From Mycobacterium sp. IS-836 (lineage in GTDB: Bacteria > Actinomycetota > Actinomycetes > Mycobacteriales > Mycobacteriaceae): 64,000 bases of DNA. Below the pieces are notes generated by a model. That model was not told where the DNA came from. It saw only the letters and a list, made by a program, of their open reading frames with translations, and did no database searches. Shown here piece after piece: positions 32,317-42,605 of the stretch (position 1 is its first letter; each line of letters opens with the position of its first letter). The DNA is taken from assembly GCF_001954275.1 (NCBI RefSeq), contig NZ_MBEU01000041.1:33681-97680 (forward strand), read 5' to 3'. The position numbers were made by a program, and so were the translations under genes.

Positions 32317-33966
32317 ATGCCCGCACACACCGCACAGCCGGCGGCAACAGGCCTGGAGGGATTCGTGCCGTTCCCCTCCGATCGGGCCGCCGCGTACCGG
32401 GCGGCCGGGTATTGGACGGGCCGGACCGTGGACGCGATCCTCGCCGACGCGGCCCGGCGCTGGCCCGACCGGATCGCCGTGCTCGATGCAGTGCCGGGTG
32501 AGCAACTCAGCTATGCCGAACTCGACGAGCGGGCCGACCGTGCTGCGGCGGGGCTGCGCGGTCTGGGCATCGGACGGGGCGACCGGGTGTTGCTGCAGCT
32601 GCCGAACGGTTGCCAATTCGCGGTTGCGTTGTTCGGGCTGTTGCGCGCGCGGGCGATCCCGGTGATGTGTCTGCCCGGTCATCGGGCCGCCGAGTTGGGA
32701 CACTTTGCCGCTGTCGGTCAAGCCAGCGCGCTGTTAATTGCCGACGCCGCAAACGGTTTCGACTATCGGGCGATGGCACGCCAGCTCGCCGAGGATCACC
32801 CCACGCTCCAGCACGTCATCGTCGACGGCGACCCCGGTTCGTTCGTTTCGTGGCGGCGGCTGTGCGAGTCGGCGGCGGCTCCGGATACCGAAGCGCCGGT
32901 GGATCCGGAATCGCCTGCCCTGCTACTGGTTTCCGGCGGAACCACCGGCCTGCCCAAGCTCATTCCCCGCACGCACAACGACTACGTGTTCAACGCGACC
33001 GCGAGCGCCGACGTCTGCGGGCTCACCGCCGACGACGTCTGTCTGGTGGTGCTTTCCGCGGGCCACAACTTCCCGCTGGCCTGTCCTGGGCTACTCGGTG
33101 CGATGACGGTGGGCGCCACCACCGTGTTCGGCACCGACCCCAGCCCGGAGGCGGCCTTCGCCGCCATCGACCGGCACGTCGTCACCGTCACCGCCGTGGT
33201 GCCTGCGCTGGCCAAACTGTGGGCACAGGCCTGCGACTGGGAACCGCTGACACCGAAGTCGTTGCGGCTCTTGCAGGTTGGCGGTGCCAAACTGGAACCC
33301 GAGGACGCCCAACGGGTGCGCGCGACGCTGACCCCGGGCCTCCAGCAGGTATTCGGGATGGCGGAAGGATTGCTCAATTTCACCCGTCCCGGCGATCAGC
33401 CGGAATTGCTCGACGGCACCCAGGGCCGGCCATTGTGCGCGGCTGACGAACTGCGCATCGTCGACGGCGCGGGCGAGCCGGTGGCGCCCGGCGAAGAGGG
33501 CGAGCTGCTGGTGCGCGGCCCCTATACGTTCAACGGTTACTTCCGTGCCGAGCGCGACAACGAGCGCTGCTTCGATCCCGACGGGTTCTTCCGCAGCGGC
33601 GACCTGGTCCGCCGCCGGGAAGACGGCTACCTGGTGGTCACCGGGCGGGTGAAGGACGTGATCTGCCGCGGCGGTGAGACCATTGCGGCCGCGGACCTCG
33701 AAGAGCAGCTGCTCAGCCACCCCGCGATCTTCTCTGCCGCGGCCGTCGCGCTGCCCGACCCCTACCTTGGCGAAAAGATTTGCGTCGCCGTCGTTTTCAC
33801 CGGCGAACCCCTCAGCCTGGCGCAACTGAACACTTATCTCGACCGACGCGGTGTGGCCGCGCACGCCCGGCCCGACATGTTGGTCGCGATGCCCTCGCTG
33901 CCGACCACACCCATCGGCAAGGTCGACAAAAAGGCGATCGCCCGACAGGTCGGCGCCGTAGGCTGA
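32317..33966 (+). CDS. mbtA: Salicylyl-AMP ligase MbtA
   Basis: A 549-aa stand-alone adenylating enzyme that activates salicylate and loads the MbtB aryl carrier domain. It opens with the family segment GFVPFPSDRAAAYRAAGYW. Core motifs are LVSGGTTGLPKLIPRTH near residue 210, GMAEGLLNFT near 350, RSGDLVRRREDGYLVVTGRVKD near 430-450 (landmark) and the C-terminal lysine motif TPIGKVDKKAI. ATG 32317 is preferred over a TTG 12 bp upstream because GAGGAG lies 7 bp before it. It is divergent from mbtB across the IdeR box. Confidence 0.95.
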   Translation: MPAHTAQPAATGLEGFVPFPSDRAAAYRAAGYWTGRTVDAILADAARRWPDRIAVLDAVPGEQLSYAELDERADRAAAGLRGLGIGRGDRVLLQLPNGCQFAVALFGLLRARAIPVMCLPGHRAAELGHFAAVGQASALLIADAANGFDYRAMARQLAEDHPTLQHVIVDGDPGSFVSWRRLCESAAAPDTEAPVDPESPALLLVSGGTTGLPKLIPRTHNDYVFNATASADVCGLTADDVCLVVLSAGHNFPLACPGLLGAMTVGATTVFGTDPSPEAAFAAIDRHVVTVTAVVPALAKLWAQACDWEPLTPKSLRLLQVGGAKLEPEDAQRVRATLTPGLQQVFGMAEGLLNFTRPGDQPELLDGTQGRPLCAADELRIVDGAGEPVAPGEEGELLVRGPYTFNGYFRAERDNERCFDPDGFFRSGDLVRRREDGYLVVTGRVKDVICRGGETIAAADLEEQLLSHPAIFSAAAVALPDPYLGEKICVAVVFTGEPLSLAQLNTYLDRRGVAAHARPDMLVAMPSLPTTPIGKVDKKAIARQVGAVG

Positions 33967-34027
33967 CGCCAAGCGACGGTCGCGTGCGCGATGCTAAGTT
34001 CGACGGCAGGCGCGAAGGAGCCGAACA

Positions 34028-34453
34028 ATGGGTGAAGCTTTATGGGGTTTTCTGACGGTACTCGCCCTCGTGCTGGCGCTGGTGTTCGCGGCGGTTGCTT
34101 TCGTCTTCACAATGCAGTTGCGCAACCGACCGCCTACCGCGATAGGCGAAGAAATAGGCAGCGCCAGGGCGGTCACGCAAAAGGTGCGCAAACGCGAACC
34201 GCTGTCACCCGATGAGTTGGACTATGCGCGGCAAATCATCGCCGCTCGCAGCTCGTTGATGGCGTTGTGCATCCCCGGCGCTCTATTCATGGTGGGCTGC
34301 TTTTATGTGTTCGGCAGCCTTTACCACCTGCATGGGGCGACGCCCTCCGAGCGGACATTTCTCGGGGTTTTCCCCATGCTGGCCGGGACGAACCTCACGG
34401 TTCAGGTTCTCAGAAGCGCAAGGCTGAAAAGGCACCTGCGCAAGGCGTACTGA
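34028..34453 (+). CDS. Small membrane protein of unknown function
   Basis: A 141-aa protein not recognised. The N-terminal membrane helix is at residues 4-29 (GFLTVLALVLALVFAAVAFVF). A charged middle follows (about 30-75, including RKREPLSPDELDYARQIIAAR). A second hydrophobic segment, MALCIPGALFMVGCFYVFG, is at 78-96, and there is a basic tail. AAGGAG sits 9 bp before the ATG. It lies between mbtA and the mmpS-mmpL pair, all rightward, 61 bp after mbtA, so it may be co-transcribed and serve siderophore traffic. That is an inference from position only. Confidence 0.75.
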   Translation: MGEALWGFLTVLALVLALVFAAVAFVFTMQLRNRPPTAIGEEIGSARAVTQKVRKREPLSPDELDYARQIIAARSSLMALCIPGALFMVGCFYVFGSLYHLHGATPSERTFLGVFPMLAGTNLTVQVLRSARLKRHLRKAY

Positions 34454-34594
34454 GGCGTTCCGGCGCAGTGCCGATCGTCTGGGCGCGCTCCCATTTCCCG
34501 TTAGGCACATGACCGTCTACTATCTGCATGGGCATGAAGGCGGGGGCGGGATGCGCAGACGAGATCCGGAACCGAAGTTCGGAGAGGTGATCGA

Positions 34595-35038
34595 GTGAGC
34601 CCTCGTTCGGTCGGCAGGACCGTCTTGGCACGCGTCTGGATGCCATTGGTGGCGGTCATTGCTATCGGCGTGGGCGCGGTGGCCATGGTGAAGGTGCACC
34701 AGTTCTCTAATCCCCCGCCCGTCATCACCGTCAATGAGCCGGCAGCGCCTCCGGAGTTCAGTATCAAACGGCTCACGTACGAGTTGTTCGGCTCCGTCGG
34801 CGATGGCGGGATGCTCGTCTGGGTGGACATCAACGGACATCCACACCAGGTCGATCTCACGACCTTGCCGTGGTCGCATACGGAGTTGACCACACTCACG
34901 GTGGTGTCCGGCAGCATCTCGGCGCAGGTTCATGGTGGTCAAGTCGGCTGCCGGTTGCGGGTAAATGGCGTTGTCCGCGCTGAACAATCCGATGCTCATC
35001 AGGACGCACACGTCTATTGCCTGGTGAAATCCGCATGA
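34595..35038 (+). CDS. MmpS-family membrane protein (MmpS4/5-like)
   Basis: A 147-aa MmpS protein: a single N-terminal membrane helix (VWMPLVAVIAIGVGAVAMVKV, residues 14-34) and a periplasmic beta-rich domain. Family landmarks are KRLTYELFGSVG, VDLTTLPWS and the end GQVGCRLRVNGVVRAE, with a closing CLVKSA. MmpS proteins are accessory partners of MmpL transporters; MmpS4/MmpS5 with MmpL4/MmpL5 export mycobactins in M. tuberculosis. GTG at 34595. Its stop overlaps the mmpL start as ATGA. Confidence 0.9.
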   Translation: MSPRSVGRTVLARVWMPLVAVIAIGVGAVAMVKVHQFSNPPPVITVNEPAAPPEFSIKRLTYELFGSVGDGGMLVWVDINGHPHQVDLTTLPWSHTELTTLTVVSGSISAQVHGGQVGCRLRVNGVVRAEQSDAHQDAHVYCLVKSA

Positions 35039-37866
35039 GCGAACACCAGGCGCAGCCTCGGGCGAAGCGCCCCTTGGTCCCCAGGATGGTCCGCATCTTC
35101 GCGATACCGATCATCGCCTTCTGGGGCCTGCTCGCCGTGTCGACGAACACCTTCATGCCGCAGGTCGAGAGGGTTGCGGAAGAGCTCGCGGGGCCACTGG
35201 TCCCGCACTACGCGCCGTCACAGCGCGCGCTGCTAAGCATCGGCGCGAAGTTCCACGAGTCGAATTCGACCAGCCTGGCCATGATCGTGCTCGAAGCCAA
35301 CCGGCCGTTGGGCGACGCGGATCATCGGTACTACGACGATCTGATGCGCCGGTTCAAGCAAGACCCCAAGCATGTGCAGTACGCCATGGATCTGTGGGGG
35401 AAGCCGATCACCGCGGCAGGGGCCCAGAGCCTCGACGGCAAGTGCGCATACGTGCTGTTGCGTCTCGCGGGCGATATCGGCCAGATGCAAGCGAATGAGT
35501 CCGTTGCCGCCGTTCGGGATATCGTCGACAAGGACGCGCCGCCGCCCGGGCTCAGGGTCTATGTCAGCGGCGCGGCCCCGCTCGCCAAAGACACTGTGGC
35601 TATTGCGAATTCGAGCCTGAACAACATCACGATCGTGACGATCTTCCTCATCATTGCGATGTTGCTGCTGGTGTACCGCTCCATCGTCAACCTGTTTGTG
35701 CCGTTGGCCGGAGTTCTGTTCGAGATGCTGGTCGCGAAGGGGGTTATCGCCACCCTTGGGCATCTCGGGTACATCGAGCTCTCGTCATTCGCAGTGAACA
35801 TCGTCGTCGCGCTGACGCTGGGAGCGGGGACGGACTACGGCATCTTCTTGATGGGCCGCTATCACGAGGCCCGGCACGACGGCGAAAGCAGGGAGCAGGC
35901 GTTTTACACCGCGTACAAGAGCGTCGCACCCGTCATCCTCGGCTCGGGGCTGACGATCGCGGGGGCTTGTTACTGCCTGACCTTCGCGCGGCTCAACTAT
36001 TTCCACACCATGGGGCCGGCCGTCGCGATCAGCATGCTGTTTACCATCGCCGCAGCGCTGACGCTGGGCCCGGCCTTCTTGACGGTGGGCAGTCTTTTTG
36101 GGCTCTTCGACCCAAGGAGCAAGGCCAAGGCGCATCTGTATCGGCGGTTCGGGACGAGCGTGGTCCGGTGGCCGGTGCCGATCCTCTTCGCCAGCGCCGC
36201 CGCCGTTCTGCTTGGGGCGATCTTCGTGCCGACGTACCGGCAGAACTACGACGACCGCCAGTACCAGCCGCACGACTCCCCGGCCAACCTCGGTTTCCAG
36301 GCTGCCGACCGGCACTTCCCGAAGAGCAAGCTGTTCTCCGAGATGCTGATGATCGAGTCAGATCACGACATGCGGAACTCGGGTGACTTCATCTCATTAG
36401 ACCGCGCGGCCAAGGCCCTCGAACGCCTTCCCGGCGTCGCGATGGTGCAAAGCATCACCAGGCCGATGGGCCGAGCTTTGGAACATGCCACCATTCCCTA
36501 CTTGTTCACCACACAAGGCAGCGGGAGCGGTCAACAGCTCCCGTTCACCAAGCAGCAAAACGCCAATACCAACGAGCAGGCACAGATTACGCAGCACACG
36601 GTCGCGGTCTTGCGCAAAGAAATCGGCTTCTTCCAAACGATGTCGGATGAGATGCACAAGACGGTCATCACCATGGAAGACATGCAACAGGTCACCGACG
36701 AGTTGAGGTCGAACCTTGCCAACCTCGAGGACTTCTTCCGGCCGATGCGCAGCTATTTCTATTGGGAGAAGCACTGTTTCGACATTCCCATCTGCTACGC
36801 ATTCAGGTCGCTGTTCGAATCGGTCGACGGCCTCGACAAAATGGCCGACGACATCAAGGACGCCGTAAATTCTCTCGAGGTCATCGACAAGACCTTGCCG
36901 CAAATCATCACGCAGCTGAAACTCACGGCCGACGACTCGGAGGCGTTAGCCTCGCTATTGGTCAGCACCTACGGCCAGTCTTCTCTGCAGTCCACCCAGA
37001 CCGACCAGACGTTCGAAGACCAGATCAATGTGGGGCTCGACTTCGACCAGTCCCGCAGCGACGACTTCTTTTACATCCCGCACGAGGCCTTCGACAACGA
37101 CGACGTCAAAACCGGTATGCAGCTGCTGATGTCGCCCGACGGCAAGGCGGCCCGGCTCATCATCACCCATGAGGGCGATGCCAACGGCCCCGAAGGCGTG
37201 CAGCACGTAGAACAGTTCCCCACGGCGATAACCGTGGCACTCAAAGAGACTTCGCTGGCCGGCTCGAAGGTTTATATCGGCGGTTCGGGATCAACCAACA
37301 AGGACATCAAGCAGTACGCGGCGTCCGATCTGCTGATCGTGGCGATCGCCGCCTTCGTGCTGATCTTCTTGATCATGTTGTTCCTCACCAGAAGCCTGAT
37401 GGCGGCCGTTGTCATCCCCGGCACGGTGGCCTTCTCCTACGCCGGGGCGTTCGGGCTCTCCATCCTCGTGTGGCAGCACCTGATCGGCCTGCCGCTGCAC
37501 TGGTTGGTATTGCCGCTGACGTTCATCATCCTGGTGGCGGTGGGTTCGGACTACAACCTGCTGTTGATCCTTCGTGTCAAAGAGGAGCTGCACGCCGGAA
37601 TCCACACCGGCCTGATCCGCGCGCTCGGAAGCACCGGCGGCGTAGTGACTTCCGCCGGTTTGGTGTTCGCGTTCACCATGCTGGCAATGCTCACCAGCGA
37701 TCTGCGCACCGTCGGCCAGGTGGGTTCGACCGTCTGCATCGGGCTGCTCCTCGACACGCTGATCGTGCGTTCGTTCATCGTGCCGTGCATCCTGCGGATC
37801 CTCGGGCCGTGGTTCTGGTGGCCAACCCTGGTGCGGTCGCGCCCATTACCCCAGCGAGCGGGCTAG
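35035..37866 (+). CDS. MmpL-family RND transporter, siderophore-exporter type (MmpL4/5-like)
   Basis: A 943-aa RND transporter with two MMPL halves. The N-terminal helix is followed by a large periplasmic loop and about five helices (190-375, ALTLGAGTDYGIFLMGRYHEARHDGE near 265). The second half has ATDLLIV-type helices from about 765, ending with AVGSDYNLLLILRVKEELHAG near 845. Between them (about 510-700) is a long charged helical insertion with NTNEQAQITQHTVAVLRKEI and a CF-x-IPIC cysteine pair, the coiled-coil seen in MmpL4/5. The paired mmpS and mbt context argue for mycobactin/carboxymycobactin export. ATG 35035 is chosen for the ATGA overlap with mmpS. Confidence 0.9.
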   Translation: MSEHQAQPRAKRPLVPRMVRIFAIPIIAFWGLLAVSTNTFMPQVERVAEELAGPLVPHYAPSQRALLSIGAKFHESNSTSLAMIVLEANRPLGDADHRYYDDLMRRFKQDPKHVQYAMDLWGKPITAAGAQSLDGKCAYVLLRLAGDIGQMQANESVAAVRDIVDKDAPPPGLRVYVSGAAPLAKDTVAIANSSLNNITIVTIFLIIAMLLLVYRSIVNLFVPLAGVLFEMLVAKGVIATLGHLGYIELSSFAVNIVVALTLGAGTDYGIFLMGRYHEARHDGESREQAFYTAYKSVAPVILGSGLTIAGACYCLTFARLNYFHTMGPAVAISMLFTIAAALTLGPAFLTVGSLFGLFDPRSKAKAHLYRRFGTSVVRWPVPILFASAAAVLLGAIFVPTYRQNYDDRQYQPHDSPANLGFQAADRHFPKSKLFSEMLMIESDHDMRNSGDFISLDRAAKALERLPGVAMVQSITRPMGRALEHATIPYLFTTQGSGSGQQLPFTKQQNANTNEQAQITQHTVAVLRKEIGFFQTMSDEMHKTVITMEDMQQVTDELRSNLANLEDFFRPMRSYFYWEKHCFDIPICYAFRSLFESVDGLDKMADDIKDAVNSLEVIDKTLPQIITQLKLTADDSEALASLLVSTYGQSSLQSTQTDQTFEDQINVGLDFDQSRSDDFFYIPHEAFDNDDVKTGMQLLMSPDGKAARLIITHEGDANGPEGVQHVEQFPTAITVALKETSLAGSKVYIGGSGSTNKDIKQYAASDLLIVAIAAFVLIFLIMLFLTRSLMAAVVIPGTVAFSYAGAFGLSILVWQHLIGLPLHWLVLPLTFIILVAVGSDYNLLLILRVKEELHAGIHTGLIRALGSTGGVVTSAGLVFAFTMLAMLTSDLRTVGQVGSTVCIGLLLDTLIVRSFIVPCILRILGPWFWWPTLVRSRPLPQRAG

Positions 37867-39311
37867 AAGTTCAGCCCGGAGAACATGATTCGGCTGGGGT
37901 CGTACTTCTGCCGTACGGCGGTCAGCCGGGCCAGGTTCGGGCCGAAGTACCGCGACGGCGGCTGGTTGGCCTCAATGTAGTTCACGTAGCCGCCCACCGA
38001 ATACTGTTGTACCGCTTGGTGTGCCGTGCTGAGCCAGCTGGTCGCGGCGGTCGGGTCACCGGTCTCGACGTACCACTGCACCAGGGCGGACTGCTGGCGC
38101 CACGGATATGCCGTGGCGCCCGGTGCCACGCTGGCGAGGGCACCATCGAGCGCGTGCATGATGGCGAGCATGCGGCCCGCGCCGCGCGGAAAAGCATTGA
38201 CGGCCGAGGCGATCCCCTGGGCGACCGCGGCGTTGACGGTCGGAAAGACATCGGATCCGCCGACGTATCCCAGCGGCGACGGGTTGAGGTTCCCGACGGC
38301 GAGATAGTTCACCAGGTCCATGTAGTTGAACGTGTGGCTCTCGGTGCCGGACGGTTGTATTCCCACCGCTCGGGTGATGGCCGCGGCGGTGCCGTTTCCC
38401 GATCCGGCCGGGCAGGTGGCCAGGATCCGGCAATGCGTGCCCATCGGGTCGACGGTGGCGTCGGCCAGTGCCCAGCTGTTCCGGTCGGCGGTGCGCAGCC
38501 AATTCTGCCAACCGACTAGCACCTGGGCGAACGACTGCGGCGGGAAGTTGAGGTTGACGGCGTCGACGTCCTTGGTCGGGAATGTCGCGAAGGTCAGCGC
38601 GGTCGTCACGCCGAAGTTGCCGCCACCGCCGCCGCGTAGCGCCCAGAACAGATCGGGGTTGCTGCCGGCGGACGCGGTGACCGCCTGGCCGCTGGGCAGC
38701 ACCACGGATGCCGACGTCAACTGGTCGCACAGCAGGCCCGCGTGCCGGGACTGGGCGCCCATTCCGCCGCCCAGGGCGTGCCCCGCGGCCCCGACCGAGG
38801 GGCAAGTACCCGTCGGGACGCCGCGGCCGGCCGCGGCCAGGGTCCGGTGCATCGTGTACAGACTGGTCGCCGGCGTCACGGTGACCTGCCCGGTGGAGGC
38901 GTCGTAGTTGGCGTCCCCGGGCAGCTGTCGCAGGTCGAGCACCATGGCGCCATTCGCGGTGGACGCCCCGATATAGGAGTGCCCACCGCTGCGCGGGGCG
39001 ACCTTGAGGTTGTTGGCGGCGGCGAAGGCCATCGCCTTTTGCACGTCGGCCGCCGATTTCGGGGTGACGATCGCCGCCGGCGTATAGCCGTTGTAGTTGG
39101 TGTTGAAAACCTGCTTGGCCGAGCCGAATTGGGGACTGCCCGGTAGCAATACCTCCCCGCCGAGGGCGTTCGACAGACCGTCCCAGCCGGTGGCGTTCGG
39201 AGCGGCGGTGGCGCGCACCCAGCCGATGCGGCCCGATCCGAGCACCGCGCCGGCGGCCAATGCCCCGGCGGCGCCCCGCAGGAACGCCTGCCGCGAGATT
39301 TCACGCGCCAT
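37863..39311 (-). CDS. Secreted FAD-linked oxidase with berberine-bridge domain (Rv0063-like)
   Basis: A 482-aa oxidoreductase with an export signal: MAREISRQAFLRGAAGALAA resembles a twin-arginine signal but with RQ instead of RR. The PCMH FAD domain has RSGGHSY near residue 105, whose His can bind FAD covalently. GTCPSVGAAGHALGGG near 168 supplies the Cys of bicovalent flavoproteins. The C-terminal BBE segment is NYIEANQPPSRYFGPNL near 450. The sequence is very like M. tuberculosis Rv0063, which lies elsewhere in that genome. It shares the CTAG palindrome as stop with the convergent mmpL. The substrate is unknown; a role in siderophore tailoring is speculative. Confidence 0.87.
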   Translation of the reverse strand: MAREISRQAFLRGAAGALAAGAVLGSGRIGWVRATAAPNATGWDGLSNALGGEVLLPGSPQFGSAKQVFNTNYNGYTPAAIVTPKSAADVQKAMAFAAANNLKVAPRSGGHSYIGASTANGAMVLDLRQLPGDANYDASTGQVTVTPATSLYTMHRTLAAAGRGVPTGTCPSVGAAGHALGGGMGAQSRHAGLLCDQLTSASVVLPSGQAVTASAGSNPDLFWALRGGGGGNFGVTTALTFATFPTKDVDAVNLNFPPQSFAQVLVGWQNWLRTADRNSWALADATVDPMGTHCRILATCPAGSGNGTAAAITRAVGIQPSGTESHTFNYMDLVNYLAVGNLNPSPLGYVGGSDVFPTVNAAVAQGIASAVNAFPRGAGRMLAIMHALDGALASVAPGATAYPWRQQSALVQWYVETGDPTAATSWLSTAHQAVQQYSVGGYVNYIEANQPPSRYFGPNLARLTAVRQKYDPSRIMFSGLNF

Positions 39312-39426
39312 CGTCGGGCTCCCGCGATTGCGTCATGTTCGGCATTCTCGACCACGAAAACCGCGGTGCCTCGCGACGTGACGCGGGGTGACACAAACGT
39401 GCCCCAACCGTTACTCGGCTGGACCG

Positions 39427-40801
<1,375 letters not shown>

Positions 40802-41134
40802 GTAAGCGCGCGCAACCCCCGGCCGCGCGGCGTCGGTGCCGCCCTCCCCCGGCGTGTCCGGGCGACACCAACGCCACACAGTGAATCCCCAGAAAAGTCA
40901 CAGCGGATTCACGTCGAGCGTCGCTTACACCGGCCCACCAGCGGCGCTGTGACCACGAACTTTGGCGGAATCAGCCATTTGGATACGCCTGTGTTAAACC
41001 CTGACGCTTCGCGCTGTGTCCGAGTGGCGGACGCCCACCGGCGGGGTTAAATTCTTGCACGGTCTTGGGAATTCTTGGTGGCCCGGTTGCGGACGGTGCT
41101 TCCCCTGATCGTCGCTTAAACAAGAGAGGCACCA
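40802..41134. other. Intergenic region between mbtI and first permease gene
   Basis: About 330 bp without a convincing gene, beyond the mbtI promoter. GAGAGG lies just before the permease ATG. I see no strong hairpin or riboswitch core by eye. Confidence 0.5.
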
Positions 41135-42376
41135 ATGCTGCAAGAGTTCTGGCACAACTTCACGCACAACCTGTTCAAGCCGCTCCTGCTGTTCTTCTAC
41201 TTCGGCTTCCTGATCCCGATCCTCAAGGTCCGGTTCGAATTCCCGTACGTGATCTACCAGGGCCTGACGATGTACCTGCTGCTGGCCATCGGCTGGCACG
41301 GAGGCGAAGAACTCGCCAAGATCAATGCCTCCAGCGTCGGGGTCATCGTGGGATTCATGGTGCTGGGCTTCGTGCTGAACTTCGTGATCGGCGGCATCGC
41401 CTACTTGCTGCTGAATTGGCTGACATCCCTGAGAAGCGTCGACCGCGCAACGGTGGCCGGCTACTACGGGTCGGACTCCGCGGGAACATTTGCCACTTGC
41501 GTGGCAGTCCTGACCGCCGTTGGCATCGCCTTCAACGCCTACATGCCCGTCATGTTGGCCGTCATGGAGGTGCCCGGCTGCTTGGTCGCCCTGTACCTGG
41601 TGGCGCGCTTGCGACACCGGGGGTTGGATTCGGCGGGCTACATGCCCAACGAGGCCGGATACACGCCGGCCGTCAAGGTCGGGGTCGGTCCCGGCACGCC
41701 GGCGCGGCCGCCACAGGGCGCGAGCCTTGAGTCCGAGGACGAGCGCGCCCTCGAGCAGGAGCTGGAGCTTTCGCTGGAGAAGATGGAGCATCCGGAGTGG
41801 GAGCCCGAGCGGAGCGCGGCGACTGTGCAGGCCAAGGCGCCCCTGTTCTCCCGCGAGCTCTTCCAGGAAGTCTTCCTCAACCCTGGGCTGGTCCTGCTGT
41901 TCGGCGGCATCGTCATCGGCCTCATCAGCGGGTTGCAGGGGCAGAAGGTCGTCGCGGACGACGACAAGTTCTTCGTGTTGGCATTCCAGGGCGTGCTGTG
42001 TCTGTTCCTGTTGGAGATGGGCATGACGGCGTCGCGCAAGTTGAAGGACCTGCGAAGCGCGGGCTTCGGTTTCATCTTCTACGGCCTGCTGGCGCCGAAT
42101 CTCTTTGCGACGCTGGGGATTTTCGCCGCCTACACCTACGCCTACCTGACCCACACCGACTTCAAGACCGGAACCTACGTGCTCTTCGCGGTGCTGTGCG
42201 GTGCGGCGTCCTACATCGCCGTACCGGCGGTCCAGCGGCTGGCGATCCCGGAAGCAAGCCCGACGTTGCCGCTGGCCGCCTCGCTCGGTCTGACGTTCTC
42301 CTACAACGTCACCATCGGGATCCCGCTGTACATCGAGATCGTCCGGATCGTCGGGCACTGGTTCCCGGGCACGTAA
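41135..42376 (+). CDS. SbtA-like membrane permease, copy 1 (Rv2387-type)
   Basis: A 413-aa membrane protein with about ten hydrophobic helices, resembling the SbtA sodium-dependent bicarbonate permease family (DUF897). Landmarks: NLFKPLLLFFYFGFLIPILK at residues 12-31, TVAGYYGSDSAGTFATCVAVL near 108-128, a cytosolic charged loop at about 180-240 (LEQELELSLEKMEHPEWEPE), then VLLFGGIVIGLISG and a second repeat ending IPEASPTLPLAASLGLTFSY near 375. Position matches M. tuberculosis Rv2387. Transport of bicarbonate is inferred from family resemblance. A close paralogue follows in the same orientation. Confidence 0.85.
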   Translation: MLQEFWHNFTHNLFKPLLLFFYFGFLIPILKVRFEFPYVIYQGLTMYLLLAIGWHGGEELAKINASSVGVIVGFMVLGFVLNFVIGGIAYLLLNWLTSLRSVDRATVAGYYGSDSAGTFATCVAVLTAVGIAFNAYMPVMLAVMEVPGCLVALYLVARLRHRGLDSAGYMPNEAGYTPAVKVGVGPGTPARPPQGASLESEDERALEQELELSLEKMEHPEWEPERSAATVQAKAPLFSRELFQEVFLNPGLVLLFGGIVIGLISGLQGQKVVADDDKFFVLAFQGVLCLFLLEMGMTASRKLKDLRSAGFGFIFYGLLAPNLFATLGIFAAYTYAYLTHTDFKTGTYVLFAVLCGAASYIAVPAVQRLAIPEASPTLPLAASLGLTFSYNVTIGIPLYIEIVRIVGHWFPGT

Positions 42377-42605
42377 CGGACAAAATCGGCGCGGCCGCAG
42401 CGGGATTCGGCCGTCGCGATTACCGCGGTGCCGACGACGCAATGCCCTGCGCTTCCTCCGCGATGCGAGCGTGTTAATTGTTCGTAAAGAGGGCTTCACT
42501 AAGTTGACTCCGCTGCGGTGAGTCCTCAAGGTTTTAGTGAGTCCTCGGACGCCGCGCGTCAGTTGCCGCTCCCGACTCGGCCGGGCCAGCTCACCAGGAG
42601 GCGCG

